Assembly (NCBI RefSeq): GCF_025717535.1
Contig: NZ_JAJIRO010000003.1
Span: 496,001 to 560,000, forward strand
DNA length: 64,000 nt
Source of the DNA: Paucibacter sp. Y2R2-4
Lineage (GTDB): Bacteria > Pseudomonadota > Gammaproteobacteria > Burkholderiales > Burkholderiaceae_C
Direction of reading: 5' to 3'
Each line of letters begins with the position of its first letter. Positions within the stretch are counted from its first letter, which is position 1. The notes below the pieces were generated by a model. That model saw only the letters and a program-made list of their open reading frames with translations, made no database searches and was not told the DNA's origin. Of the stretch, positions 17,830 to 26,485 are shown in pieces. The position numbers and the translations under genes were made by a program.

Positions 17830-19280
17830 CGCCTGAACTCCCAGAATTCACCCTGACTCCCTTTTGCCTTCATCAGACGTGGCCGTTTGTTTGGCTCAAG
17901 GCCTTGGTGGATTATCAGGAAGAGGTCACTCATTACGGTCTCGCTGTCCCCGAAATAGCTGTGTGACAGGCCAAACCACTCCTTCGTAATCGCGCTTGCG
18001 TCGATGGAGTCGATGCCGGCAAGAACGGCGATGTCCGTCCCTCCTGAACCCAGTCGTCGCTCTCCGTGCAGCCAGGCCGATAGTGCCACCGGCACGTCCT
18101 GCTTTGACGCGTAGAGGGTATAGCGCGGGGCGTTAGCGCTCTTCAGCTCATAGATCCAACGTTGGCGGAATTCTTCTTCACCAAGGTCTGGTGAAGCCAG
18201 GATGACCTGCCTGAATGCCTTGTCGGCACCAGGACGCTGTCGGAGTAATTCGGCGAGGCCTTGCGTCAGAACTCGATTGCCCATGCTGTGTGCCACTACA
18301 TAGACCGGTACTCCAGGACCCAGGCGAGTCAATTGGTCGAGAACCTTGGCCATTTGCCTCCAGGCTGTGCGTGCTTTCTCTTCGTCGCGGGTGTACCACA
18401 GTAAATCACCATCAGACGGCCAACTGAACAACACTGTCGGCCCCGGGAAGGCTAGGTCGTAAGCCAGCTGTGCGGCGCGCTCCGCCGCCGTCGCAAATGT
18501 AGTGTTGTATCCGTGGACGAAGAGCAGCACGCCGCTCTTGTCAAAGGCCCCCGCGCGAAGAGCTAATTCGGCCTTCCAGCCAGGGATCGTGAAGGTTTTG
18601 AATGCCTCGGACAATACGATATGTCGGTCTGGCGAGGGGTCCCACTCAAGGCGCAGCAAGGATGGGCTCTCGAGATTTGCCCAGCGATGATCCGCGGGAA
18701 TTGAAACATCCACGGAACCAAAGCTCAACTTATCACTGCGAGCCTTTCCGAACGCCTCAGCAGTCTTCGCCGTCCCAGTGGGTTCGCGAGTAGTTGCGAA
18801 GTAGAGACGCAGCCAGTCGTGGCGCTTGGCATCTGCGACAGTACCAGGCGGAGGTAACTTCGCGGGTGCGTTCCGAGCAGCCGATTGACGCGCTACGGCG
18901 TTGAGCCTAGGTTGATCTCCTGCACCTCGGCTTCTCTCGGTCAGGATCACCGCAAGATCTTCCTGCTCGTAGCTGACTTTCAGTTCGGCGATCGGTTCGT
19001 TACCGCACAACTGTGCATCGAAGTTCGCTACCTGAATTTCGTCTGCTTTAAGCTCCGGCCAAAGCTTCTCTCGCACAGCGCGGCTTGCCACTACCTGCAA
19101 GAGGTCACCGAGCGGTGGCCCGTCTGCGCTGAACTTGAGCTGCCGAGTCTGCAGGAATTCCCTGTCTCTTTCGAATGATTTCCCACGTACGCACATCAAG
19201 GTCACTTGCGCTGTGGCCACAACAGGTAAGAGTAGCGAAAGCGCTGCAATCCACCTGGCTTGAATGAATCGGGAAAACAT
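17826..19280 (-). CDS. Exported DUF900-type alpha/beta hydrolase
   Basis: This 484-residue protein has a signal peptide (WIAALSLLLPVVATAQ) and, after an unknown N-terminal region of about 150 residues, a DUF900-like alpha/beta hydrolase domain. The oxyanion segment is LLFVHGYNTTFA, the nucleophile elbow VAHSMGNRVL (catalytic Ser), and FSWPSDGDLLWY lies between, all typical of this esterase/lipase-like group. Later parts contain the expected Asp (ASPDLGEEEF) and a C-terminal His (LSHSYFGD). The natural substrate is unknown. It is transcribed first, with TPR-CHAT overlapping by four bases, so the pair probably acts together outside the cytoplasm. Confidence 0.85.
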   Translation of the reverse strand: MFSRFIQARWIAALSLLLPVVATAQVTLMCVRGKSFERDREFLQTRQLKFSADGPPLGDLLQVVASRAVREKLWPELKADEIQVANFDAQLCGNEPIAELKVSYEQEDLAVILTERSRGAGDQPRLNAVARQSAARNAPAKLPPPGTVADAKRHDWLRLYFATTREPTGTAKTAEAFGKARSDKLSFGSVDVSIPADHRWANLESPSLLRLEWDPSPDRHIVLSEAFKTFTIPGWKAELALRAGAFDKSGVLLFVHGYNTTFATAAERAAQLAYDLAFPGPTVLFSWPSDGDLLWYTRDEEKARTAWRQMAKVLDQLTRLGPGVPVYVVAHSMGNRVLTQGLAELLRQRPGADKAFRQVILASPDLGEEEFRQRWIYELKSANAPRYTLYASKQDVPVALSAWLHGERRLGSGGTDIAVLAGIDSIDASAITKEWFGLSHSYFGDSETVMSDLFLIIHQGLEPNKRPRLMKAKGSQGEFWEFRR

Positions 19281-19353
19281 TGATACTCTCCTTTAGGTTG
19301 CTAGCTCCAGATCTCTTCGCATCTTGCACGCTACTCGGCTGGATCTGACGCAA

Positions 19354-20025
19354 TCAGCCCTGCTGAGGCCCTGCCGCATGCGATTGAGCAGCAGCGATGA
19401 CTACTTCCGGGTTGCTGGCCAAGATCTCTCGCGGGCGCCTGCCGCCAATCGTCGCGCTGATGGATTCAAACCAGCTTGCGAGCTGGAACGGCCGGTAGCC
19501 AGCCAAGATGCCAATAACCTCAGCCAACGCTGCATAGGGCTCTCCGTGTGGGTCAAATACATAGGCAGGCAACCGTCGTTGCCCCTCCTGTTCAATCGCA
19601 AAGACATGCATTTCATTCAGCCATCTATTGGCGCCAGCGTCTTCAACTCTGCGCCAGGTCGTGCCAGATAGAACTGCCGCAACGGTTCTCTGTTCAAGCA
19701 CCTGCCGCGGGTTCAAGCTTTGTCCAGACGTTCTCAGAATTGAATCTAGTCGATCAAGGTCAGCCTGCGATATCCCTAACGCTCCGCAGCAAAGAACCAA
19801 TCTGCTGCAGTTCGCGCTAAACAGGGAGGCTTGGTCATCCAAAGCGGCCCACGGTCGCCCCGTGTGGCCGTTGTCATGGAGCCAGCAGCGTATTTCGGCC
19901 TCGCGCTCACCCTTCTCATTGCGTACCACTGGAGTCGAGCCGACTATGCGAAGCCGCAGGTCTTCTGTGAAGAACTCCCGAATCTCATCAAGCGGATGTG
20001 CCTCCCGCCAACTTGAGCTGATCAC
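19354..20025 (-). CDS. MbcA/ParS/Xre-type toxin-binding-domain protein
   Basis: This 223-residue protein ends in a region like the MbcA/ParS/Xre antitoxin C-terminal domain: a block LPAYVFDPHGEPYAALAEVI, then a Trp-Phe helix (FQLASWFESI) and GGRRPREILA, a signature of that domain. In such antitoxins the domain usually binds a RES-family toxin, but I see no RES-like gene nearby and no obvious helix-turn-helix in the N-terminal 130 residues. The GTG start at 20025 has no clear ribosome site and the frame is open further upstream, so the N-terminus is uncertain. It could be a stand-alone antitoxin relative or a host-side adaptor. Confidence 0.55.
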   Translation of the reverse strand: MISSSWREAHPLDEIREFFTEDLRLRIVGSTPVVRNEKGEREAEIRCWLHDNGHTGRPWAALDDQASLFSANCSRLVLCCGALGISQADLDRLDSILRTSGQSLNPRQVLEQRTVAAVLSGTTWRRVEDAGANRWLNEMHVFAIEQEGQRRLPAYVFDPHGEPYAALAEVIGILAGYRPFQLASWFESISATIGGRRPREILASNPEVVIAAAQSHAAGPQQG

Positions 20026-20115
20026 GACGTCGACATCTGGGCGCTGCCGTAGCCACGGCTCTCTTATTCCTCGGCATGAGTCGCTTGACCTAGCTGCATC
20101 CTCACTCTAAGCATC

Positions 20116-20580
20116 TCACGACCTCTTCGCACCGCTCTGAGAAAGGGCGAAGACAAGCTGCTGATCAATGAAGTGCTCAGCTGACTCGATGCGAAAACCG
20201 GCGGCAAAGTCCTGGCCTGCCCGATCTCGAAACACCACCGTGAGGTTCCCATCAACAGGATCACGCGCGCGCCAGATTGAGGCGACTTCTCGGCTTGTCC
20301 ACTGGCCGGTGGACGAATCTTGGGGCGGAATCATGCAGACCAGCCCCACCAGTCTTTCACGCTCCATGTTCTCGACTCGATCCACGACGTCGTCTGCCGA
20401 GGCCACAGCCCATGACAAGCAGATCGATTCATCGCCAGAACCCTCAATGACGCTCGCGATGAACCACGGATGCGGGAAGGTCAAATGGAACGCACTCCAG
20501 TATCGCGCCCCTGCAGAAGTGAGTGCGGGGGCGAGACCTGGAGGAAGGCTGATAGCGAGCGCAGGAAGGGTAACGAACAT
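20116..20580 (-). CDS. Hypothetical protein
   Basis: This 154-residue protein starts at ATG 20580 (a TTG two codons earlier is also possible). The first 25 residues are hydrophobic and Pro/Ala-rich (FVTLPALAISLPPGLAPAL), possibly a poor signal sequence. The rest looks like a small mixed alpha/beta domain with WSAFHLTFPHPWFIASVIEG and VFRDRAGQDFAAGFRIESA. I do not recognise a family. It lies 90 bases upstream of the MbcA-like gene on the same strand and may be co-transcribed with it. Confidence 0.5.
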   Translation of the reverse strand: MFVTLPALAISLPPGLAPALTSAGARYWSAFHLTFPHPWFIASVIEGSGDESICLSWAVASADDVVDRVENMERERLVGLVCMIPPQDSSTGQWTSREVASIWRARDPVDGNLTVVFRDRAGQDFAAGFRIESAEHFIDQQLVFALSQSGAKRS

Positions 20581-20766
20581 TGTCAAATTGGCTCCGGAAC
20601 TGAACAGATCCGAAAGCTCTCTTTCGCGTTATATAAAACGCAACTATTCTGGCGCCATCACGTCGAAACACCTAGCTAGCGCGCGATGGGCGGCGCCTGC
20701 AACGGTCATAGATTCGCTTTCGGAATACGGAGCAAATTGAGCTACGGTGGCTGCTCAAGGTGGACC

Positions 20767-21072
20767 ATGCTCAAGTCTTTACATTCCCGACACAACGATG
20801 TTTTCCTACGAATGCTCCGCGGCCGGCGCGAATCTCAACGCCTGCGCCAGTTGGACTTGGCCGCGCGCCTGGGGCGTGGCCAAGCCACCGTCAGCAAAGT
20901 TGAGCGTGGAGCGCGCAGATTGGACGTGGTTGAGCTCTGGGCATGGCTGAATGCCCTTGACATCGACTTTGTAACGTTCAACCGAGAGCTGGACCAAAGG
21001 TTGAGAGCCAATCCTGTGCCCGATTCGAGGTTCCGGAAAACACGGCATCAAGCTACACCCAAGAAAAAGTAG
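20767..21072 (+). CDS. XRE-family HTH protein
   Basis: This 101-residue protein contains a Cro/CI-type helix-turn-helix (LRQLDLAARLGRGQATVSKV with ERGARRLDVVELWAWLNAL after it) and a basic tail (RKTRHQATPKKK). Proteins of this size and shape are antitoxins or small repressors. I chose the ATG at 20767 (MLKSLHSRH) because the HTH begins soon after; the open frame extends to 20686 through Cys/Gly-rich sequence that looks non-coding. Divergent partners lie to the left. Confidence 0.75.
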   Translation: MLKSLHSRHNDVFLRMLRGRRESQRLRQLDLAARLGRGQATVSKVERGARRLDVVELWAWLNALDIDFVTFNRELDQRLRANPVPDSRFRKTRHQATPKKK

Positions 21073-21178
21073 TCAACTGGCCCCATTGAGGGCTAGCGAC
21101 CACCTAACTTCCAATAAAAGCTGACTGGCCCCAAGTACGCCTGCGTTTTAAATAACGTGGCCTTAATGGGACCACTGC
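21071..21178. repeat. Three imperfect ~20-bp repeats between the two XRE genes
   Basis: Copies begin near 21074 (CAACTGGCCCCATTGAGG), near 21119 (GCTGACTGGCCCCAAGTACG) and, inverted, at 21155-21178 (on the minus strand GCAGTGGTCCCATTAAGGCC). They share (C/G)TGGCCCCA or TGGTCCCATT. Possible readings are XRE operators or binding sites at the end of a lost transposon. Confidence 0.55.
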
Positions 21179-21193
21179 GGGACGCTTAGGGGG

Positions 21194-21496
21194 ATGTCAT
21201 ACCGCCCCAAACCAGCACCTGCTCGCGGCCGCCCACGTGGTTCAACAAGCTTTGACGCCGTTGTCGCGATTGCCTTTGGATCACTTATACGTGAAGGCCG
21301 AGTAGCCGCGGGAATCTCGCAAGAGTCGATGGCGCACATGGCGAGCGTCGAGCGCTCGTACTATGGTCGGATTGAACGAGGCGAGAGTCAGCCTACCTTG
21401 TTTGTCCTACTTAAAATTTGTACGGCTCTTGGAACCGATAGCGGAACGATCGTGAGCCTCGTTGAGGACACCGTTCGAGAGCGAAGTCAACAATAG
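21194..21496 (+). CDS. XRE-family HTH protein
   Basis: This 100-residue protein has a basic, Pro-rich N-terminus (MSYRPKPAPARGRPRGS) followed by a Cro/CI helix-turn-helix: IREGRVAAGISQESMAHMA, ERSYYGRIERGESQPTL, LLKICTALG. It resembles short phage or island repressors. A ribosome site (GGGGG near 21189) lies close to the ATG. It is the second XRE gene in a row in the same direction; the repeats just upstream may be its operator. Confidence 0.78.
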   Translation: MSYRPKPAPARGRPRGSTSFDAVVAIAFGSLIREGRVAAGISQESMAHMASVERSYYGRIERGESQPTLFVLLKICTALGTDSGTIVSLVEDTVRERSQQ

Positions 21497-21539
21497 AAAA
21501 TCGCTTCGATTGCGCACTCTTGGTGAATTGCAGGGGCGT

Positions 21540-22973
21540 TCAGGGCACAACTGATTTGGTTCGACAAAATGCGGCCAGCGCCGCCACTAGGCGCTGGTAG
21601 GTCGCTTGTGCTTTGATGTGCTGCTCGCAACAATCAGTCGCCTGCTCTCTGAGAAAAACTTTCGGATATTCCCGGCCCGAAGCAATTCTGTAGGTCGCGA
21701 AAAGATCGCTAACGACTTTTGCCCTATCTACGCCATGTCGCCGAATTATGTTTTCCGCTGGAACATCTTTGTTAGCGGCAACTACTTCCTCTTCTCTGTA
21801 CTTAGCTGACTCAACATACTGAAAGGCACCATTCTTATAGAGCACATATAGGAATACTTTGTTCAAGGTGGACGCTTTTGACTGCCGGAAAGCTTCCCTG
21901 AAACCGAGTCTTCCGATTGCATGCAAAACGACATATGTGTCATCGCGCTTGCGATCAGAGAAATAATCAATTAACTCGTGTAAATCATGCTTTGCGATTT
22001 GAAGTGCTTGCTTCCGACTAGTAGTAAGTGACTCAAGTGTCTTGAGCAAATCGTTTTTGGCTTGCCCCCGTAAAAAGCCTTCAAGCGCACTCAAAGACAG
22101 TTCATTTACGACTCTATCTGGACGGAAGTTCTTTGTTGTCAATCGAAGTAGGTCACTAATCGCCCCATCTCCGAGGCCAGAAACCAAAAATCTTCTCTGC
22201 GCGCCGTCAATATTTAGTTGACCAAGGCTTTCATTTCGCCAGTACGAATCGGAAGTGCCGGTCTCGATGCCGAAGCCGGTGGCAAGGATTACTTTGCTAA
22301 AGCTCTCTTGCCCAGATGGTTGCGCCGTGTCACCATCGATTTTTCTATTCGATACCTTGGTGTCCCGTATCCACTCAACGACTGGATGGTCCTTAATACG
22401 TTTGCGTCCCTTCGAACTTGATGGACGCATAGATATTTTTAAATGTGTAACCCCCAATAGTACCGATATGGTGCGGGTGAATTTTCCGCGCCTAATGCTT
22501 CCACGGTCGTTTGAAGGCTTAACGGCACAGGAATCAACAATCTTTTGCCAGCCAGCTTCGATTTCATACGACACATTGGAGGCGGTATCAGTTGTCCAGT
22601 TCAATATCGGGAGATCTGACATATCGACCTTCGATTCGGGCAGAGGCCAGTCAATTATCTGAGGATGGATCCACCGGGTGTCACACCCATTCTGAACTGC
22701 GAGAAGATCCGTCAATCTTTCAAATATCCGAATATCCATCCAGCCCAACTGCAGCAGTCTCGCCGATAGCGTTAGACCCGCGATTCCACCCCCAATAATT
22801 GCGATGTTCTTGCGCTCAAGTGTTGGCGTGGCCGAGTGAAGAAGTTCGGCAAGACATATTGCCCTCAGTTGTTGGCTGCGAATAGTCACCAGATTGTCGG
22901 CCAGTCCGATTGCATAGATCGGCTCGCCACTATCAGTAGCCTTAAAATGGTCAAGCGTTATTCGTTCTGCCAT
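21540..22973 (-). CDS. FAD/NAD(P)-binding oxidoreductase of unknown role
   Basis: This 477-residue protein has a Rossmann dinucleotide site near residue 58 (NIAIIGGGIAGLTLSARLL) with an acidic strand end (IRIFERL), and the ATGFG element near residue 240 typical of two-dinucleotide-binding flavoproteins. The C-terminal half (about 270-477) is largely helical and charged and not of a kind I recognise. The first 55 residues precede the Rossmann fold, which is unusual. The DNA here and to 26.5 kb is visibly richer in A and T than the backbone, a sign of transfer. No substrate can be given. Confidence 0.65.
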   Translation of the reverse strand: MAERITLDHFKATDSGEPIYAIGLADNLVTIRSQQLRAICLAELLHSATPTLERKNIAIIGGGIAGLTLSARLLQLGWMDIRIFERLTDLLAVQNGCDTRWIHPQIIDWPLPESKVDMSDLPILNWTTDTASNVSYEIEAGWQKIVDSCAVKPSNDRGSIRRGKFTRTISVLLGVTHLKISMRPSSSKGRKRIKDHPVVEWIRDTKVSNRKIDGDTAQPSGQESFSKVILATGFGIETGTSDSYWRNESLGQLNIDGAQRRFLVSGLGDGAISDLLRLTTKNFRPDRVVNELSLSALEGFLRGQAKNDLLKTLESLTTSRKQALQIAKHDLHELIDYFSDRKRDDTYVVLHAIGRLGFREAFRQSKASTLNKVFLYVLYKNGAFQYVESAKYREEEVVAANKDVPAENIIRRHGVDRAKVVSDLFATYRIASGREYPKVFLREQATDCCEQHIKAQATYQRLVAALAAFCRTKSVVP

Positions 22974-23466
22974 TCATCCACCTCGCCCTAAATTTATATT
23001 TTCTTTGGTCAATCGAAAAAATGATGAACGAAAATATTAACACACGCGAACCTCCCTTTAGTTACGACTGATTCTGATAGAGGCTGTGAGTCACTCAGAA
23101 TCTCTGAAACCTGTCTGAAAGCTAGAATCAACCCCATTCTGCGGGCCTGCTGCCGTTGACAGCCCCCTTATGGCGACAGCGCACTCTGCATATGCTGCAA
23201 CTCGACGGAGGACTATCATGGAAGCTACAGGGAATACTTCTCATCGCAAGCCATGAAACAAGTGTGAAATCGATGGACTAAAGAAGACGGTCTAGTTGAG
23301 GGGTATCGCTGCTCTGCAACCGGGGAGGGGTGTCGATGCGGAATTTGGGCGTAGAATTGAATTTTCTGGCCAATAGAAGAATCTCGATAAAGGGAGGATA
23401 GCCTTGAGATATCTATTTCCCGGGCATTGACGTCGCGCAGTTGTCAGAAAAAAACCTATTGCAGCT
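22974..23466. other. AT-rich intergenic region with a possible 12-codon leader
   Basis: No long gene is visible. The region separates two minus-strand genes and probably holds the promoter of the FAD gene. The only coding-like item is the tiny plus-strand frame at 23218 with a strong ribosome site. Confidence 0.4.
23218..23256 (+). CDS. Possible 12-residue leader peptide
   Basis: GGAGG lies a few bases ahead of ATG 23218, an ideal ribosome site, and the frame reads MEATGNTSHRKP before TGA. Nothing obvious is encoded downstream on the plus strand, so this may be a relic, a regulatory peptide or chance. Confidence 0.2.
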   Translation: MEATGNTSHRKP

Positions 23467-24675
23467 TTAGACAATTCCAGGCCCTGATGCAACTTGGACT
23501 TTAATCGGCAAGCCCTCTATAGATAGAGTACTTTCGTTCTCTAGTGCAGATGAATCCTGCTCGCTAAAGATCATGGCGCCTTCAATGACGATGATGTCAA
23601 ACTTACCCTTTCTGAATATTTGGGCAAGACCGTCAAAATCTGCGATTCTCGCGTCCAGCAGCAAGTGTAGCTCGCTCTCAAGTTTCTCAATAACACTCAA
23701 TTGCTGGTTAAGTGCACGCTGAGCGCTCTCCGCCGTCCAGTTGAGTTCCTCATAGCCATGTTTGAGGTTGTTGATCTTCCGACGGAGAGAATCAGCACCT
23801 CTGGTATGTCGCTCTAGTCGTTCATTAAAAACTTTGCGGATTGAATCTCTTGCTTTCTCTAAAGCTCGTTTGTGGCGTCCGATATTACTTGGTGAGTAGA
23901 TACCACTAAGCACGACTTGGCAAGCCCTAGCGGCAGCATACCGTTCGTAGGCGGCGAAGACGCTGTGCTGCATAAGCTCGCGAATTGCTGCGGTCGGTCT
24001 GTCAAGCTTTCGGCACTCATTAAAAGCTACACCCGTGTACTCGTCGAAGCTCTCGGAGTCCATTTCCTTTGCTTTGTGCTGCACTGCCAGGTCATCCAGG
24101 AGTGCGCTCAAAATTTCAAAACAATCGTCGGTGTTGTTAGTCACACGACGCAAATTAGCCTCATTTAGTTTCTCGTCCCCTTCAATTAAGCTTTCAAAGC
24201 AGTCAACGATAACTTCGGATATTCTCTCAAGTTTCGCCTTGTCGCCAGATATCTGGCGGTTTCTTATGTCGGTACAGATGTCGGTTATGTAACTCAAACG
24301 AGCATGAATTGAGTTGAGTGCTCCCATCGTCAGCAGCATCGGAATCATGTTTCGGGCAACATGACCGTCCACCTTCTCCAAGGCCGCAACAGAAGTAATT
24401 CTTCCACCTTGGACAACGCTGGTTGTCTGAAGGCCGGTCAACGGGCCTTTATGAATTGTCATTAATTCGCCGGATGCCCCGGGTCTGTACACGATACGAT
24501 AAAAGACCTCTTCGCCCGGCTTCCCAAACTGAGATTGGAGGTGCTGACTTACCTCCTGAGTCCAAGGTGACCGAAAATGGTGAGTTGGGTTCTTGATCAG
24601 TGTTGCCAAAAATGGGTGCTTGTCAAACTGAACCTTGATTGCCAACTGTGAGTCGTTATTCTGGCCTGCTTCCAT
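23467..24675 (-). CDS. Unrecognised helical protein
   Basis: This 402-residue protein resembles no family I can name. The N-terminal 100 residues are mixed (FRSPWTQEVSQHLQS; FYRIVYRPGASGELM). The middle (about 110-330) is strongly helical, with charged heptad-like stretches (RALEKARDSIRKVFNERLER; LNQQLSVIEKLESELHLLL) suggesting coiled coils. The C-terminal 60 residues look like a small beta domain (KFDIIVIEGAMIFSEQD; STLSIEGLPIKVQVASG). No membrane segment or signal peptide is seen, so it is probably cytoplasmic. A good ribosome site (GGAGA) precedes the ATG. Its low-GC neighbours on the same strand suggest a functional unit with the P-loop ATPase. Confidence 0.6.
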   Translation of the reverse strand: MEAGQNNDSQLAIKVQFDKHPFLATLIKNPTHHFRSPWTQEVSQHLQSQFGKPGEEVFYRIVYRPGASGELMTIHKGPLTGLQTTSVVQGGRITSVAALEKVDGHVARNMIPMLLTMGALNSIHARLSYITDICTDIRNRQISGDKAKLERISEVIVDCFESLIEGDEKLNEANLRRVTNNTDDCFEILSALLDDLAVQHKAKEMDSESFDEYTGVAFNECRKLDRPTAAIRELMQHSVFAAYERYAAARACQVVLSGIYSPSNIGRHKRALEKARDSIRKVFNERLERHTRGADSLRRKINNLKHGYEELNWTAESAQRALNQQLSVIEKLESELHLLLDARIADFDGLAQIFRKGKFDIIVIEGAMIFSEQDSSALENESTLSIEGLPIKVQVASGPGIV

Positions 24676-24901
24676 GGGGGCATCTCCAAACTAGCTAGCT
24701 GGCAGTACCTCTCTGCAAGGCACTCTATTTTGTGAAGTTTGTAATAACGTTCTTGTAAGAACCGTATGACAGGGCATATTGCATTGCTCGGGGGTAGCTA
24801 GCACTTATTAGTTGCACAGAACAATGATCCGGATACCGGGATGCAATCTGGCGGTCCTATTTAGATTTGCGAGGCTTAGCCGTATGCCTCAGTTCAGCAT
24901 T

Positions 24902-26485
24902 TCAGTGTCGACGTTTGCGTCTCCGGGGCGCAGGCTTCTGAGCTTCCGTAAATCCGGGTAGGGGCTCTTGCAGTTCAACGTACTTTGGCTTTGCTTGTTT
25001 GATTTGCTCGCCGGCCCGGTACGACCGGTTGCCATCAAGATCAAGCGCATTTGCAAACGACGGATGAATCACCCAACGCAAATCAGGATGCTCTGTCCAA
25101 CTGGAGAATAGTTCTGGCCGATCAATAAAGTGATGGTGCTTATAGACTCCAGGCCCAAGAGACTGCTTTCCTTGGATGAAGTCAATCATGTGGAGGAATC
25201 TTGCTATTTGCAAGGATGCTGTGTCGACGCACTCCGGCATGGTTGGCAATATCCCAACGCCAATGATTTTGGCGACGATGAACGATCTAAGTGAGTTGGA
25301 GCTTGGGAATGAATTTTTGCCGTAGGTAGAGAACTGATTGAGCATTAGTTCTATTTTTGCATAAATAGCGCGATGCTCAGCCTGAAGAAATGCGATACGA
25401 TTCTTCCCAAATTTATATAGGGCGGATCTGGCTTCAGTGCTTGATACTGGAGGAATGTTGCATGCTTCGAGGCACAGTTTGCAATACTCAATCAGCCAGC
25501 GAGGTCGATACATACTTATGGTCGCTAAGGTTTGCGTAATCCATGTTTTGTTCTCATTGCCAAATGGAGAGTCAAATTCGAGATCAAAATTCTGAAAGTA
25601 GAGCCGAATTAGCGCTTCTTGACGACTCCGAACATGCTTCTCGCTAAGTGTTCCGGCGATAAGCGCCTCCATATCATCGCCAGTTCGCTCGAGATATGAC
25701 TCGATACGTCGTGCCAGAATCGCACCGAGCTGCTCGGTAGTCCACCCGACACTAATCTGTGTTTCACGAAGAGTCGGTATTTTGTCGAATGTCGACTCAA
25801 GAATCTTCATTACGTGCGGCCTGACGGTTATTCTGATCTTAACGTTCGTCACAAGCTGTGAAATGGTCTGCGCCGATATTAAAAGTCCCGCAAGAATTGT
25901 GTTAAACCTTTCCGTATTGTCGTAGCTGTCATCGAACTCATCCAGCAGTAGCCAAAAGTTTTTGTCGATGGTCTTTATTAGACCAAGGACTTCTTCATGG
26001 CGAACGACCGGGTCCATTTTTGCACGTTCAATTGGAAGCGCTTTGAAGTTAATCTTGTCTAGAACGTGAGTTACTATATTCTTCTGTTTGGCGCCCTTTT
26101 TTTCAGCGTATTCAACAGCGTTAATAGCTGCTTCGGAAAAGGCGATTTGCGGCTGCCGCCCAATTTCAGTAAATAACCAACCTAGTAGTTGTGTATTCCA
26201 AAAGTTGACATACCCATGGACATCTAGGTTTTCTCGTGGATATTCGACTTGCCCGCTAATTTTGTTTATGACAATGTGGCGGGGGCACTTATTGAGGTCA
26301 CGGTTTAACTGAAGGAGAAGGCCACTCTTGCCAGAGCCTCGTGGAGCATTGAGGACAAGCAGCTGTTCGTTTTCGTCGCGGAGCGACTGCAGAATGTCCT
26401 CTCTCTCAATACAGTATGTAAGGAATCTCCTGTCGTGCTGCGCCATATCGCTGCCAAGTATCTCGTTGATTGTTTTTCGATCCAT
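24902..26485 (-). CDS. P-loop ATPase, Sll1717/KAP-like
   Basis: This 527-residue protein has Walker A at residues 46-54 (NAPRGSGKSG) and Walker B at 177-186 (FWLLLDEFDD), with an arginine-rich sensor region (VKIRITVRPHVM) about 50 residues later. The N-terminal ERED with RFLTYCIE and the DEFDD box resemble the Sll1717/KAP-type STAND-like NTPases found in defence islands. After the ATPase (about residue 330) comes an unrecognised helical region with a very basic C-terminus (APRRRKRRH), a possible nucleic-acid contact. No transmembrane segments are seen, unlike classical KAP proteins. It is the first gene of a three-gene AT-rich block. A defence role is inferred only. Confidence 0.7.
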   Translation of the reverse strand: MDRKTINEILGSDMAQHDRRFLTYCIEREDILQSLRDENEQLLVLNAPRGSGKSGLLLQLNRDLNKCPRHIVINKISGQVEYPRENLDVHGYVNFWNTQLLGWLFTEIGRQPQIAFSEAAINAVEYAEKKGAKQKNIVTHVLDKINFKALPIERAKMDPVVRHEEVLGLIKTIDKNFWLLLDEFDDSYDNTERFNTILAGLLISAQTISQLVTNVKIRITVRPHVMKILESTFDKIPTLRETQISVGWTTEQLGAILARRIESYLERTGDDMEALIAGTLSEKHVRSRQEALIRLYFQNFDLEFDSPFGNENKTWITQTLATISMYRPRWLIEYCKLCLEACNIPPVSSTEARSALYKFGKNRIAFLQAEHRAIYAKIELMLNQFSTYGKNSFPSSNSLRSFIVAKIIGVGILPTMPECVDTASLQIARFLHMIDFIQGKQSLGPGVYKHHHFIDRPELFSSWTEHPDLRWVIHPSFANALDLDGNRSYRAGEQIKQAKPKYVELQEPLPGFTEAQKPAPRRRKRRH

